A DNA stretch of 64,000 bases, taken from Sternotherus odoratus. Taxonomy: Eukaryota; Chordata; Testudines; Kinosternidae. This document shows, piece by piece, positions 20,631 to 33,800 of the stretch (its first letter is position 1; each line of letters starts with the position of its first letter). A program made the translations under genes and the position numbers. The notes beneath the pieces were generated by a model. That model saw nothing but the letters and a program-made list of their open reading frames with translations. It had not been told where the DNA came from and ran no database searches. The DNA is taken from NCBI GenBank assembly GCA_032164245.1, contig JAVMKO010000002.1, positions 59,987,840-60,051,839 on the forward strand. The letters are read 5' to 3'.

Positions 20631-20647
20631 ATAGTGAAGACATGCCC
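20631..20647 (-). repeat. Harbinger right terminal inverted repeat
   Basis: ATAGTGAAGACATGCCC on plus; its complement matches the left end at 15 of 17 positions. TAA follows. Confidence 0.92.
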
Positions 20648-20650
20648 TAA

Positions 20651-21014
20651 GTATCTTCCTTTATATGTTTGATGTTAAAGGACATGGATGGAAGGCTTAC
20701 AATAGTTCTTCTTTCCTCCTGCCCCATGTAGGAAGGAAGGTATCTGATTCAAAATCTGCATTCCTGCATCCCCTTGATTAGATCCTAGAGTGTAATAATT
20801 CCCCTGATCTACCTTACTTTTACTAATGGTTCCATGGCTTGCAAAACAGGGAATGGGGCAGCTCCAAAGTGAATTTTTAAAGATAATTCACAATGGAGAA
20901 CAAGTAAAAACAGATGTATGAAAAAATTATGTGCATAATTTGGACCTGCACTAACCTTTTATAAGCCTGAGTATGATACCATTTCATAATGCTAAAGTTA
21001 TTCCTCTTTGGAAT
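20651..21014. other. Short non-coding stretch
   Basis: Nothing recognised. Confidence 0.5.
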
Positions 21015-21130
21015 TTCAGTGGAGAGATAAGTTGGATGTGAGGTAATATCTCTTACTGGACCAACTTCAAGCTTACACACAGCTCATCTCTTTCACCAAC
21101 AGAAGCTTGTCCAATAAAAATATTACCTTA
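21015..21130. mobile_element. Penelope-like terminal fragment with inverted arms
   Basis: GGTAATATCTCTTACTGGAC, then CACAGCTCATCTCTTTCACC, AACAGAAGCTTGTCC and AATATTACCT. The two outer parts are inverted copies (AGGTAATAT...TGGAC / GTCCAATA...ATATTACCT). The text matches the terminal segment of the older Penelope-like family seen at 5985-6120. Confidence 0.6.
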
Positions 21131-24100
21131 ACCCCCCATATCTCTAATATCTGAGCACAACATGACTTCAACAGCACTGGAATTACAATATCATTCAATT
21201 GCTTCGGGAAATTTTTCATTGTCTTTCATCTTGGGTGATTCTTTGCATATGACACACCGTAGTTGCTATGCTAAAAATGACCTTTCTTGTCAAGACTGAA
21301 ATCACACCAGGATTATTATGAGTAAGACCCACAAGCCTAGTCTCCCTCCTGCATTCTTGATCTCATTTTAAAAAAAATTCCTTTCATTATCGATTTTCCT
21401 GTTAGTGATCTCTTTTCTCAGTTTTATAACTTTGCCCAAAATTGTTACAGAGAAGTTAGCTCTGGATTGTCATCTGACCTTAGATACCAACTGAATTGCC
21501 AGGACCAGTTATATACACTGTACCATGTATGCTACAAACTGTTATAAATATGTGGGCTAGGATTGTATTTGTACTTTACTTGAATATGTGATGCAGGGTC
21601 ATTCCATGGTGATATTTATCCAGAGAACCAATCTTGGATACTCTCACCCATTTAGGCCCCATGATAGGGTTGAGCAGGGGGGCTGCTAATGGAGCAGACA
21701 TGTGGAGAGCCTGTTTTCATCAACATGATACATAAGAGAGGCTATGGATAGACTAGCATGGAAACTGGGCAGAGGCATTGGAGGATCTATAACTGCATGG
21801 CTCCATTGGCCCTGCCACACTGTCCAAGTAGTACAGAGGTGTTGGGTATGCTCTTCCAGCCTACAATGGCTATAGGCGAGCTGCTCTGCAGACCTCTTTC
21901 ATCCTGCACACAGATTGGAAGAATAGATTTTGCTTCTAGATCTTGTGTGCGTCACTACATGTTTTTGGCTTTCTGGGGGAAATATAGTAACTTGGAAAAT
22001 AAATAAATAAGGTGAATTTGCTCAGTAAGGGAGATCTATGCCACTAAGTCCCACATTCATTCACTTTGAAATTGTTCTGGCACAGCAACATATTGGTCTA
22101 TAGATTCAGTCTAATGATACATAAGATATGTCTTCAACCAATACTGATACCCTTGTCTGGTCTCATTGACAAATACAAAACAGTCTCCCCAGGCACTTCA
22201 GCACTGTGTGGATGGACGAAGTTCTGAATTTCTAAAAGGAATGGAATACTTAACATTCCTCATGTGGTGGATAAAATTTGCCCCTTCTTCCCTCTTTCTT
22301 TCCCCTCTGCCTACAGAACACAGTTCCACAGCATGTGGGAGAGAGCCCCCATGTGCGTTCCTCATACTGTACTCTACTGATGGGACACAACCTTACTGTG
22401 GCTAAGGTAGGGTGAGAGTGGAGCAGTATTGAAACATATATAGTTAATTTTTTAAAAACTCATGTTGACCATTTGCTCCCTGTCAGTTGCACATCAGAAG
22501 CATGAGTGTAGGAGTACAAGCAAAACAGTGGTTGATAAGGTTTTAATGTCTGCAGTGGACCTACGTTACCCGTGCTTTTAGACAGCTAATGAGCAAAATG
22601 CCAAATACATCCCATTTTCACCAGCTTCACTCCAAATTCTGCTGCACTCAAAATCAATAGAAATATTGCCATTGGGATGGCAAGTAGTATTAGGGCCTAT
22701 GTCTTCCCACCAGTGTACACACTTATTCCATATGCCTGTCAAAAGCTCCCATCTTCTGATACATTGAAGATATGTGAATACAAGGTTACTTGGAAGCGTG
22801 CAGTAACTCCGAATAACTGCAGATACAATTTTTCCTTTTTTTTTTTTTTTTACATTTTGTAGGTTGTGAACCCCAAATGTTTTTCAAAAATATTAGACTA
22901 CAATATATATTTAAAAATCAGTGACCCAATTAGGAACCAGCTGACAATAAGAATATGTTATTCCAGCCAGATGACTTCTTGATTACCAGTATAGAGAAGC
23001 ACTTGATTTATTGTAATCAAAGGGCCAGATACTACACTGGTGTAGATCAGCATAATTTCTGTGGCGCTATGCTAATTTGCATCAGTTGACTTTCTGCCTC
23101 AAAAAAATGCAATTTATCCATATGAAAAATACTAATTTCCAAATATAAAATACTTATTCCAAGAACACGCAACATCAGCAGTGTGTTGTATATCTCTTGT
23201 CTTACAATAATGTTAATTCTTTGTAATGGCTTAAATTTTCCCCATTTGGTTGGTTGAGCAGTCATTTTCCACAATCATACTTAATCATCCTTGTTACATA
23301 TTCCATGAGTTATTAGATTTAGACAAAGCTAATTATTGTCTACGTTTCAAAATTCTAGCTTCCTGATTATCTTTTAGTTGAGTGGGATGACAGCTTCCAT
23401 TATTCTTTCTGGGAGGTAAAGAAAAGAAGGATCTTTATGCAAATAGTTATTTCAGGATGCTGTTTTCATCTTTAAATAATTTGACATTAAATCTTGAAGG
23501 TATTTACCATATTAAAAGGAAGGAGAATCTAAATTCCATTAGACTTAAATGGACAGATTTAAAGAGCTGCAGTAAGTAGAACTGATAGAAAATTGATTTT
23601 TCCATTCCATTAAAATTTTTGACATAAAAAAATTTCAAACTTGCTGTGAAAACATTTTATTTCAATTTTGAACTTTATATATTACATTTTGAAATGAAAA
23701 ATCAAAACTTTCTGAACCAAAAATATCAATCCAGGATATTTTGAAAATGTTCTTTCCAATTTTTTAAACCAATATTTTGATTTAAACATTTTTTTAGTGG
23801 AAAAAAATTAGGTTGAAACAGCATCTTCCGATTGAAAAATTTCTGACTAGTTGTACTAGTGGGTGTGAATTTTATGGTAAAATCCAGAGGCATTCTAAAC
23901 TCTACCTAAAAGAAGTAATTACAAAATATATAAAAATCAACTGGTGTCTTTTTTATTCTTTATTACAGTATCAACAAATGGTTTCTTATCTACTTAGAGG
24001 ATCAATTCATTTGCATTCATTCTTGAGTTATGTGAAGGGATAAATAATAAACTATTCCTTGTTCACATTCTCCATGCCATCTCTTTTTTCCCACTCCCCA

Positions 24101-24139
24101 CACCAGTCATCTCATTTCTAAATTAATCAATTCCAATCC
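21131..24139. other. Non-coding AT-rich stretch
   Basis: No gene supported. From about 23,580 to 23,800 there is a diffuse AAAATTTT-type imperfect repeat (TTTTGAAATGAAAAATCAAA), probably a decayed low-complexity element. A T16-17 run lies near 22,835. Confidence 0.5.
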
Positions 24140-25804
24140 TTTATATATCATTGTATGGAGGGATTAAATCTTCCTAATCATAGTTGCCCTCTTTTGCATC
24201 TTTTCTTTTTTGAGATGAGGTGAACAGAACTGCACACAGTATTTCAGGTGTAGGTGTACCATGGATTTGTATAGCAGCATAATGACATTTCCTGTTTATT
24301 AATTTTCCTAATTGTTCCTGCCACTGCACATTAAGTGGATGTTTATAGAGAACTATCCACAATTACTCCAAGATCTTTCTTGACAGGTAACAGCTAATTT
24401 AGAACCCCTCATTTTATATGATGGGATTATTTTTTCCAGTGTGCATTGTCTTGCACTTATCAAAATTGAATTTCATCTGCCATTTTGTTCCCTAGTCACC
24501 CAGTTTAGTCAGGTTGCTTTGTAACTCTTTGTAATCATCTTTGGACTTTAGCGATCCTGACTAATTTTGTATTGTCTATAAATTTTGTCACCTCACTTGT
24601 TTACCCACCTTTTCCAGATCATTTCTGAATGTTGAACAGAACAGGTACCAGTATAGATCCTTAGAGAACCTCACTATTTACCTCTCTCTATTCTTAAAAC
24701 TGATCATTTATTCTTACCCATTGTTTCCTATCTTTTAACCAGTTACTGATCCATGAGAGGACCTTTCCCATTATTCTAAGATTACTTACTTTCCCTAAAA
24801 GCCTTCAGTAGGGACCTTGTCAAAAGCTTACAGAAAGTCCAAATAAACTAGATTGACTGGATTTCCTGGTCCACATGCTAGCTGACTCCCTCAAAGAATT
24901 CTAATGGATTGGTGAGGCATGATTCCCCTTTTCAAAAGCCATGTTGACTCTTCACCGGCATACTGTGTTCATCTGTCTAATTCTAGTCTTTATTACAGTT
25001 TCAACCAATTTGCCTGGTACTGAAGTTAGGTTTGCCAGACTGTCATTCCCAGGATTGCTTTCGGAGCCTTAACAATTGGTGTTACATTAGCTATTTTCCA
25101 GTAATCTGGTACAGAGGCTCATTTTAAGTGCTAAGTTACATATCACAGTTAGTAGTTCTACATTTTCATATCTGAGTTCCTTCAGAAATCTTGAGTGAAT
25201 ACCATCTGGCCTGGGTGACTTAGTATGTCTAATTTATCAGTTTGGTCTTACTCTGGGACAGTGCCTCAGGTTTCTCATATAAAAAGAACGACTAAGGTAT
25301 AGGGATCCCTTCCATATCCTCTGCAGTGAAGACTGATGTGAAATTCATTTAGTTTCTCCACAAAGGCCTTGTCTTTCTTGAATGCTCCTTTAGCACCTTG
25401 ATTGTCCAGTTGCCCCTCTGACTGTTAGGCAAGCTTCTTGCTTCTGATGTTTTTTTGTTTTTTGTTTGGGGTTTTTTTGCTATTGGCTTTTGTCCTTAGC
25501 TGGTTGCTCTTCAATTACTTTCTTGGCCTTTCTTCTTACACTCTTTACACTTGGCTTATGGAAGTTCATGCTCCTTTTTCTTTTCCTCAGTAGGATCTGA
25601 GGAATGCCTTTATCTCTAACCACATATTTTACTCTGCTGCTTAGCTGCAGTATGTTTTTTTTTATTGTTTTTTTATATTGGGGTATACGTATAGTTTGAG
25701 CCTCTAGCGTGGTGTTTTCAAATAGCCTGCATGCAGTTTTCAGGCACTGTAGCCTTGTGGTTATTCCTGTTTATTTCTGTATAACCAGGGTCCTCATTTT
25801 TGTG

Positions 25805-25905
25805 TAAAAAGAATGAGGAGTACTTGTGGCACCTTAGAGACTATCACATTTATTTGGGCATAAGTTTTCCTGTCAGACTATCATGGGTACCACTCTGAAA
25901 GCTGT
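25805..25905. mobile_element. Short Penelope-like insertion in the CR1
   Basis: GAGGAGTACTTGTGGCACCT and TTAGAGACTATCACATTTAT at one end and GGTACCACTCTGAAAG at the other are the two termini of the turtle Penelope-like family, brought together by deletion of the interior. The same termini bound the larger copy at 7232-8249. Confidence 0.65.
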
Positions 25906-26142
25906 CATTTTGTGTAGTTGCTCTTTTTGAAGTTAAATGCTACTGTTGTGGAGTTTTTTGGTGTTTCCCCTCCTCCAAGGATTTTAAATTTAATTGCATG
26001 ATGTCTTCTATCACAGAGCAGTTCAGCTGTATTACGTTCCTGGTTCCTGGTTACCTTCCTGGTTCCACTTAGGGCTAAATCATGAATTGATTCTCCCTGT
26101 GTGGAGAGACTCCAAGAAGTTAATTTATAGTTTCTAGAAACT

Positions 26143-26721
26143 TTATTTCTGCATTGTATCCTGAGGTGACATGTACTCAGTCACTATGAGGGTAGAAATC
26201 CCCATTTCTATTGTGCCTTTTGCATTTGCAATCTCTTTAATCTCCCTGAGCATTTCACAGTCACAGTCTCCATCCTGGTCAGGCAGTGGATAACATATTT
26301 CTACTGCTATACTATGCCATTCAAGCATGGAATTTCTATCCATTGAGATTCTATGGTACAGTTTTTTACTCTATTTTATTTGACTCTATTCTTTCTTTCA
26401 CATATAGTGTCACTCCCTCTCGGGCATGACCTACTCTGTCATTCCTCTACATTTTGTACCTTGGTCTTAACACATTTAATTAATTATCCTCCTTCCACGA
26501 AGTTTCCTTTTGACTATTATATCAGTATTCTGATTTGGTGGCAGGCACTCTAGTTCACCCATCTTAGTATCTAGAATTCTTGCATTTGTATATAAGCCCG
26601 TGTACATTTTGTCAATATTCAGTTGCTTGCTATTTAAATAGGACTTTTTGAAGTTTGACACTTCCTCTCTAGCTCCTACATGTACTTTTACCAACTTCTT
26701 TCTTATCTCTTTACCACCCAA
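26143..26721 (-). pseudogene. CR1 ORF2 apurinic endonuclease domain, decayed
   Basis: Minus-strand frames here read like the CR1 endonuclease, which nicks target DNA for reverse transcription. The first part has LYTNARILDTKMGELECL (26,476-26,721 frame), the canonical start of this domain. The second has CYPLPDQDGDCDCEMLREI (26,143-26,343 frame), the mid-domain loop. The frames are out of register and contain stops between them, so no active enzyme can be made. Confidence 0.75.
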
Positions 26722-26761
26722 ACTGTGTGCTCCTCTGTACCTGCTGACTTTCCTCTCTTCT

Positions 26762-27399
26762 TTAGTTTAAAAAATTCTTTACAACCTGTTCAATTTTACA
26801 CGCCAACAGTCTGATTCCATTTTGGATTAGGTGGAGCCCATCCTTCCTGAACAGGCTCCTCCTTTCTCCAAAGGCTCCCCAGTTCCTAATAAATGTAAAA
26901 CCCTCCTCCATACACCATTGTCTCAGCCACACATATACACCCTGCAATTCTGCCTGTGTAACTGGCCCTGCACATAGAAGTGAAAGCATTTCAGAGAATG
27001 CAACCACAGGAGGCCTGGACTTTAATTTCTTACCTCACAGTCTAAATTTGGCCTCCAGGACCTCTCTCCTATCTGTCTCTGTCATTGGTACCTACATGTA
27101 CCACAACTACCAGCTTCTCCCCAGCATTGCACATCTATCTGTCTAGTTGTCTTGTGAGAATCACAACCTTCTCACCTGGCAGGCAATCCCATGAGGCTCT
27201 CATGGTCATCCCAAACCACATTGTCTAGATTTTTAATAATCAAATCCCCCATTACTAATAACTGGCCCTTCCTCTGGGGAAGGGAACTCCAATGAACAGG
27301 GACATCCGCAGTGCAAGAGGAGACCATGACATCACCTGGAAGGAATGTACAAACTATGGGATTGTTTCCTTCTGCTGCAGCCTGATGCTCCTTTCCCAA
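26762..27399 (-). pseudogene. CR1 ORF1 SGNH/GDSL-esterase-like domain, decayed
   Basis: CR1 and related LINEs carry an SGNH-hydrolase (esterase) domain in ORF1. The 27,172-27,399 minus frame has LLVMGDLIIKNLDNVVW, the position of the catalytic GDS block, here GDL, so the nucleophile serine is lost. The 26,762-27,007 frame has GFTFIRNWGAFGERR and KDGLHLIQNGIRLLACKI, the block V Asp-x-x-His (DGLH), which is preserved. Frames are broken between these. It is a relic and not a host esterase gene, because it lies in register with the rest of the LINE. Confidence 0.75.
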
Positions 27400-27640
27400 G
27401 ACTTTAATCCTCCTTAACAGTACATAGGCTGTCAGACTGGGGGTGGGTCCACTCTGTGCCCCTCTGTCTCCCTTAGCTCCTCCAGTTCAGTGACTCCGAC
27501 CTTGAACTGTGTCCGCGTGCCGAGAGCTGCTTGCACTGCAGGCGCACACATGCCACCCGCCCAGTACTGGTACACTCGGCATTCAGTGTGATAAACCGGG
27601 TCACTCTCACTCTGCTGCTGGACATCTGCCTGCACTATTT

Positions 27641-29900
27641 TTCACTCTACTGAATTTTGTTTTGGGGAGTGGGGTGTTACTGGCCTAGGTTTACACTATA
27701 TACATGAGGAATCTCTGCCTCTCTCACTCCCTCTCTGAACACTTACAAAACTCCCGCTTTCTGCTCCTGTTTGTTATCTCCTCTGGTCTTGTGGGAGAGC
27801 TTGCTTTTTTACCCCAGTTCTCCCTGAGTAGCCCACCATGTGCCACAACAAGGGCCTTAGTAGCTGATGTTTGTTCTGGTTATGTGATCAACTATGGGTT
27901 GATCACCTGCTGTCCATTATTTGTAGGTGAGCTTTCACTGCATATCTTCTCACAGAAGCTCCATCAACCTTCCCAAAGGGCCAATGATACACTGTACTTC
28001 TGTAACTATGTTACATTTTTTTGGTAAACAATGAATGGTATTCCAACTCCAGGATAGAAACTAGGGTGCATGTGACATGATCTATTTTCCTAAACTTATT
28101 TAATACAACTTGATTCTTAATTTTATCATTTGAGTAGATGTTGGTCACCTAAATATCCTTTCAAGTTATTGAATACTGGAGCTAGAGAGATGGAGAAACT
28201 GTCTTTCGTACACGCCATGTCATACTATGCTCCATATAAATGCATATAGTTAAATTGTAATGCATTGCTTTGTACTAAAGAAACACAAGGTGCCATGGTG
28301 CTGTTAAACTCTGTCCATACAGAACGTTTCAGCAGCAGAAGCAGATACAAAACTAAATTCATTTTAAAGAATATTGGAATAGACTGAGATCAGCAAGTAA
28401 CAGCTGCTAGTGCTTTCAGGTACGTCCATGTGATTAATTATTTATCTAATACAAGTGGAGGTCAGTAGATATCAGATAATTGATGTCATTCATCTATTTG
28501 CCATGGTCGTTTTCAGAGCATTAAAGTGAATGACTTTTCAAAATATGCATCCAAAATCTAGCATTTCTGTAGTGTTTTTATTTGGCCAACCTGTTAAATT
28601 GGTTATAAATCAGAATTTCACAACTAATTTAACATGTTGACCAAATAAATGTGATACGGAAATGTTGGGGATTATAGTAGGCACTAAATAATGACAACTT
28701 GCATATCTCACAGAGCATTCGGACTACAGGCGAAAGACTGCAGAAGACGTTGAGAGCAAAACCTGGGTTCAGCCCGTCCATTGGGGATGTATTTTCTCCT
28801 TGGTCAGCTCTGAGTGCTGCAACAGCCGCTCGGTTAAGTGAGTGCCCAGTAGTAGCGTATTTAACTACACATTCAAGCTATAATGAGCATCTCCCACAAT
28901 TCTGAGGCATCTGGGAGGATCTCCTACCCACTTCAGCTCATGGAAGTGATCCAAAATTGCAGTTCTGCATGCACTGGCCATGCCCCTGCTCCTCCTTGCT
29001 GCCAGATTCTCTGCCGTTGCGCCCAAGGTCAGCTGGCCATTTTAGCTGCTCCTGTTTTTTCTTTTATTCCTCTGTTTATTTTTTGCTCTTGGTTTCACAC
29101 CATGGCCAGCAGAATGTTCTTCTTCTTCACCCATTCTCCTCCTGCTGAACTGCAGCAGCTTGGTGGTGAATCCACTGGAAGCTGTTGTTGCACTGTCTCC
29201 TTCCCAGGCATGGCAGAGCAGCCAAGGAAGCACCAAAATGTGCTAAATTGGCAAGGCAGCCCTCCCGCTCTCACAGATGGTGAGTTGTGCCCTGCATGCA
29301 CCCAACCAACTGACTTTTCATTAGGGCATGGTGTTCCAAGCTGGACTGGCATGTTGGGGTCCTTGTCCAGCTAGTTCTGGGGTAAGGCCCAGGGTACTCC
29401 AGGACTCAAAAGTGAACAGGTTTGCATGTCTACAGGTAGTCCCCTCCCTGTCTTAAAATGGCTCCTAATTGCCCTGGGAAAAGAAGCAGGACTCAAACAG
29501 CCCCTTCCCTCCCAGTTTGATTCAGGCAGTGAACCTCTGTCACTTGCCTTAGAGGACTGGGGTGCTCCTGAGAAAGAATCAGACAGATCTTTCTAGAGGG
29601 CTCCAGGTGCTGCAAAAGGAAAGCCATAAAAAACCCAGAGCTACAGATGGACTCCTTCACCTTGAGCAAAGGGCTCCAGCTCATTCTTTCTTCATCCTGT
29701 TTCCAATAATCCTGCAAAGCCCAAGCTGATCTAGAATTATATTTTTCATCTTAAGGACATGAGTATTAGAAAGTGTGCTCTCAGAAGAGAGATTTTAGAG
29801 ATGGGGAGAGGCTTATGTTCAAAAGGCTCAACAGATGGATAAGAGAAATGAAGCTCTTCTTAGTGCCCAAAGTCTAAAGGTAACCGTTAATCTATGCTCC
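27641..29900. other. Non-coding stretch, nothing recognised
   Basis: A 163-codon plus frame at 28,883-29,374 and overlapping frames on the other strand are open but show no domain and no exon signals I can defend. Confidence 0.45.
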
Positions 29901-29929
29901 GGATCTCCTGGAGATGCATGGTTTCAACA

Positions 29930-30823
29930 TCAGTGTAAAAGCTTTGGTGACACCAATCCACATCCAAACTTCCCCAGGAAGGTGGCCTGGCTGGTAAGGA
30001 ACTCAGTCTGGCACAGACATTTGACTTGTCCATGTGGCTCTGAAACTCCACTTTGCAACTGGATTCTGAATAGGAAGGAGAAGTTCTCCACCCACAAGGG
30101 AAAGTCTATTTAAACCCCTGGAAGACCTCTCCATTTTGTCTTCAGCTGGCTTAAGTTAGTCTCTCCACCTCCCAGAATACCTGAAAGCAACTGGAACAGA
30201 GGACAGTGACTACAGGGGGATAGGCAAGTGATAGTTGGACCCAGACTAAAAGGGCGTTTAGTCTCAAAGAGGAAGTCCACTGAAACATCTAATGGTGAGG
30301 TTTTATTTGTATTGAGTTTCTTAGACATAGACTTGAGTATTCTACTTTCTTTTATTTGGTAATTCACTTTGTTCTGTCTGTTACTACTTGGAACGACTTA
30401 AATCCTACTTTCTATCTTTATTAAAATCACTTTTTACTAATAAATTCACCTGGAGTACGTGGGGCGAACAGCTGTGCATTATCTCTCAATCAGTGTTATA
30501 GAGTGTGAACAATCTATGAGTTTACCCTGTATAAGCTTTATACAAGGCAAAACAGATTTATCTAGGGTTTGGACCCCACTGGGAGTTGAGCACCTGAGTG
30601 CTAAAGACAGGAACACTTCCTAACTTGTTTCCAGGCAAGCCCACAGCTGTTGGGGGATGTGGTTCAGACCTGGGTCTGGGTTTGAAACAGGCTAGTGGGT
30701 CTGACTCAAACCAGACAGGATTTCTAGAGTCCCAAGCTGCTAGGGCAGGAAAACAGGGGCAGGGGTAGTCTTGGCACATTAGTTGGCAGCTCCTAAGGGG
30801 TTTCTGTGATCCAACCCATCACA
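29930..30823 (+). mobile_element. ERV-type LTR, 5' end unclear
   Basis: The right end is GATCCAACCCATCACA (CA end at 30,823). On plus, TATTTAAA at about 30,104 and AATAAA at about 30,438 sit in promoter and poly(A) positions, which supports plus orientation. I recall the text around GTCTATTTAAACCCCTGG and TTTGGACCCCACTGGGAG from a widespread turtle LTR family. The left end is not visible; an internal retroviral region is absent. Confidence 0.6.
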
Positions 30824-33800
30824 CCCAGTGCCTGCATAGGGAAAGGACTGACACCCCAGGGCCAGCGACAGGACACTTGCTCCAGTGAGGGGGGCAGGGA
30901 AATAGGAGCACTTCCTGAGAAACAAACATCAAAGAGGGAAGACAGACATGCTCCAAAGTGGGGCTGATTTACCGCAGGCCCTGTCCTTGCCAGAGGAGGG
31001 AGCACTAAGTTTGGCAAGGCAGAAGGGTGCCTTTCCACAATATACAAGATCCAAAGCAGTGACAGCTATCTCAGTTCCACTAATGTGGGAAGAGTTAATC
31101 TTATTAAATCTCACTTCTGACTTACCTGCATGCTTTAGTGTCATCTAAACATTGGGTCACTAATTGGCGCACAAAATGATGCTTGATGTAGTTTTTGTAA
31201 GTGTTGTATAGCATTTGAGGATTAGTACAGGAACATAAAACCCTTGCTAAGAGAGCAGTGAAGCAGAGAAGAATGAACTGTTTGATTTTAAAAAGAGGGC
31301 ATACCACGCCACTGCCATTGCATCTCCTCCAAAGAAGGCATTATTGGCTGCCATTTTGACACTGGCACCTAAGCATATCAGGAAGGCACATTGCTAATTT
31401 CAGGTGAGTGAAAGATTGGAGTTGAGATGCAATATGTGAGAGCTTGTAGATCTCTGCAGTTGTCTGCCTGGGGACAGACAGAAAATATTTTTCATATTCA
31501 AAGCACTCAACATAATTCTTTAATTTAAAAAAAAATCAATTCTTTATTGACTAGAACTACTCAAGCACCGGACAGAGTAAGAATAGATGGTAAGAAAAAT
31601 AGACACATTTTATTTAGACATGTTTCTTAACTTAATTAGAAAAGTGAGGTTTAAAGATTGAAAGAAGTGCAACAATTGAAAAGTAGACATAAGGAGGCAT
31701 ATTATGATCTGTTACCGTACAATAATATAAATACCCACTGGGATTACTGAGAGAAGAACTGACCCTATTGAATCAGGATTGCATGAAGGTAACTGAGAAT
31801 AGAATTTGACCTTAACATTGTTGCCCCTCGGATGTTCAAGGCCTTGTAGACTTTTCCTCCCCATATAGAGTAAGAAGTGACATGGAGTCTGGGTATATTC
31901 AAAATGTAAATTGTCTTGTTTTATGCCCATACACCAAGCCTGGTGAAACAACATTCAGTGAATAATTTTCTCCTTCCGGGAGTCTCAGTTCAACACCAAT
32001 GACTGTTTCCTAGAGATCCTAAATCTATTCCAACTGGAGACCAAGACAGAGAACCACCAATAATACATAGTATGTCTTCTTAAGACTGAACACTTTTTTA
32101 GGACTCTAAGAAAAGGTTTTTGGCATACCATGTGTATCCGCAGCACCTGGTGACTCCTTCCATAATAATACTAATACTTTCTGTTGAACAGGGAGGAAAC
32201 CATCTTCTTACTGTTCGGTTGCTATGCTGAATTAATCTGGTTTGAAACCAAAAGAATCAATTCAGTATGTTCTCATTGTTGATGATTGATTTATCCATTA
32301 GAACATACCTTGCTCTCCTGCCAAAGAACATAATCTACAAAGTTTACATTGTTGTTGTTGTACACCTTGTTGTAGTCAATTCTAAAGATTTGGAAAGTAT
32401 TTAGTATACTTGGAATGGCCTTGCTTGGCCTCAGTTCTTAGGGTAGCTCATATTCTCAAGAAAAGCAAACCATTAAAAAGCCTTTTTTGCTTATTTAAAT
32501 GAAATTATTTTAGTACTTAAAATCAATTTATGAAGGTAGTACTTAAATTGATAATGTGGGATAATACACTATGGACCTAAGATATCTGTGAAACTTACAT
32601 TAGGTTTAACAGAGGTTTCAAGCAAGTGCCTGAGCCATATGTGGTCCCACAGGTGCATACACCATACTCAAAATCCATTTCAAATACTGTAAAAGGAATT
32701 CATTGTGGTTGGAGTAAACTATCATGAGCCGTCACGCAGCTGTAAAAACATTTTGGTTTGTTTTATTTACTTCACAGTGAGTTAAACTTTTAATTTTAGT
32801 GTCAATATTCTGTCTGTACTAGTAGATAATTATTTAAAACAGCCTGTTGGTCAACTTACCTGCAATTCTTAATACCTATTTTTGTCCTTTCAAATAATTA
32901 TATTCTTGTCTAGAGCTTAAGAGATGATGGCAACAGTTAATTGACTGCAAGAACTGTTACTATATAGCACAGTTTTGATTAAACCTGGGTTTGGATTCTG
33001 CTAGTTTGCCTATGTGAACTCAGCACGACTTGCTTTTTTACTAAGAACCTTCATTAAGGTCACATCTGTTTCCCTTTAGTATTTCCTCAAACATGACCTT
33101 GTTGTTTATACTGTTTCATAGTTACAAATATGCTCAATGGTAAACTCTTAAAATGCAATTTGCAATTATGTTCTTTGGCTCCCAGTGTTCTAAAGATTAA
33201 TTTTAAATTGCCAGTTTACAAGAGCCTCAGGTACTAGAGAGATGAAGGGCTAAAATACCTGTTTGTATGTAAAACTCTTCCAACCTTTCCAAGGTTGGAA
33301 TTTCATATGCGAAACATAAAGTAAATATTTACTTTGCATTATTGGTGTACTAAGAGATCTAAGGAGGGTACATCATTGGACTATTTGACACAGTCAGCTC
33401 AAGTGTTTGCAGAACTGAGTTCAAGTGGCAATTAAGAGGTGTCGGGAATCCATAGAGGGACTGCTCCTTTAAGGATGAGTTTTAGAATAAGATTCCGGTA
33501 TTAAAGCCTGTTCTCTCGTGCCGGTGTTATGGTGCAACTATGACCCCTCTCCCAAGAGAACTGAAAGAACTAGCTCCTGAAGCTCCCAACAGGAAACTAC
33601 CTGGGGAATTATTTTAGTATTTGTTTTGCATTAGTACTGAGGAGCCCCAGTCATGGACCTGTGCGCTGTACAAAGGTGTAAGAAATGTTCCCTGCCCCAC
33701 AGAGGTTATGCTTGCATTACTTACACCAGCAATCTGAAGCAGTAGGGATAAATGGAGTTCCCCCAAAACCATTCCAAATACATATAGCTTCAGTAATTTG

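Larger units (their letters stand above)
16128..20647. mobile_element. Complete Harbinger/PIF DNA transposon, 4.52 kb
   Basis: The ends are inverted repeats: left GGGTATGTCTTCACTAC and right (complement) GGGCATGTCTTCACTAT, 15 of 17 identical. TAA duplications flank them. The element carries the two genes typical of the superfamily in convergent order: a DDE transposase on plus (16,489-17,810) and a Myb/SANT-like protein on minus (20,466-18,088, two exons). Their poly(A) signals lie only about 30 bp apart. A third ORF sits antisense in the intron of the Myb gene. Except for one homopolymer frameshift in the transposase it looks intact, implying recent activity. Its GC content is visibly higher than the flanks. 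Confidence 0.95.
24140..27640 (-). mobile_element. Near full-length decayed CR1 LINE with esterase-type ORF1
   Basis: On the minus strand the block reads ORF1, endonuclease, linker, reverse transcriptase and 3' end in the normal CR1 order over 3.5 kb. Landmarks in reversed text include TCATCTGCCATTTTGTTCCC, GTTTCCTATCTTTTAACCAG and AATACCATCTGGCCTGG. Many frameshifts and small deletions break it. A short Penelope-like piece was inserted at 25,805-25,905. It is far older than the Harbinger. The 5' limit near 27,640 is approximate. Confidence 0.82.

Noticed and set aside
26762..27399. Host SGNH esterase gene
   Set aside because: It is broken, lacks the catalytic Ser block and is collinear with CR1 endonuclease and RT sequence.
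28883..29374. 163-codon plus-strand ORF
   Set aside because: No domain, no splice or promoter signals, and open frames on the other strand over the same bases.
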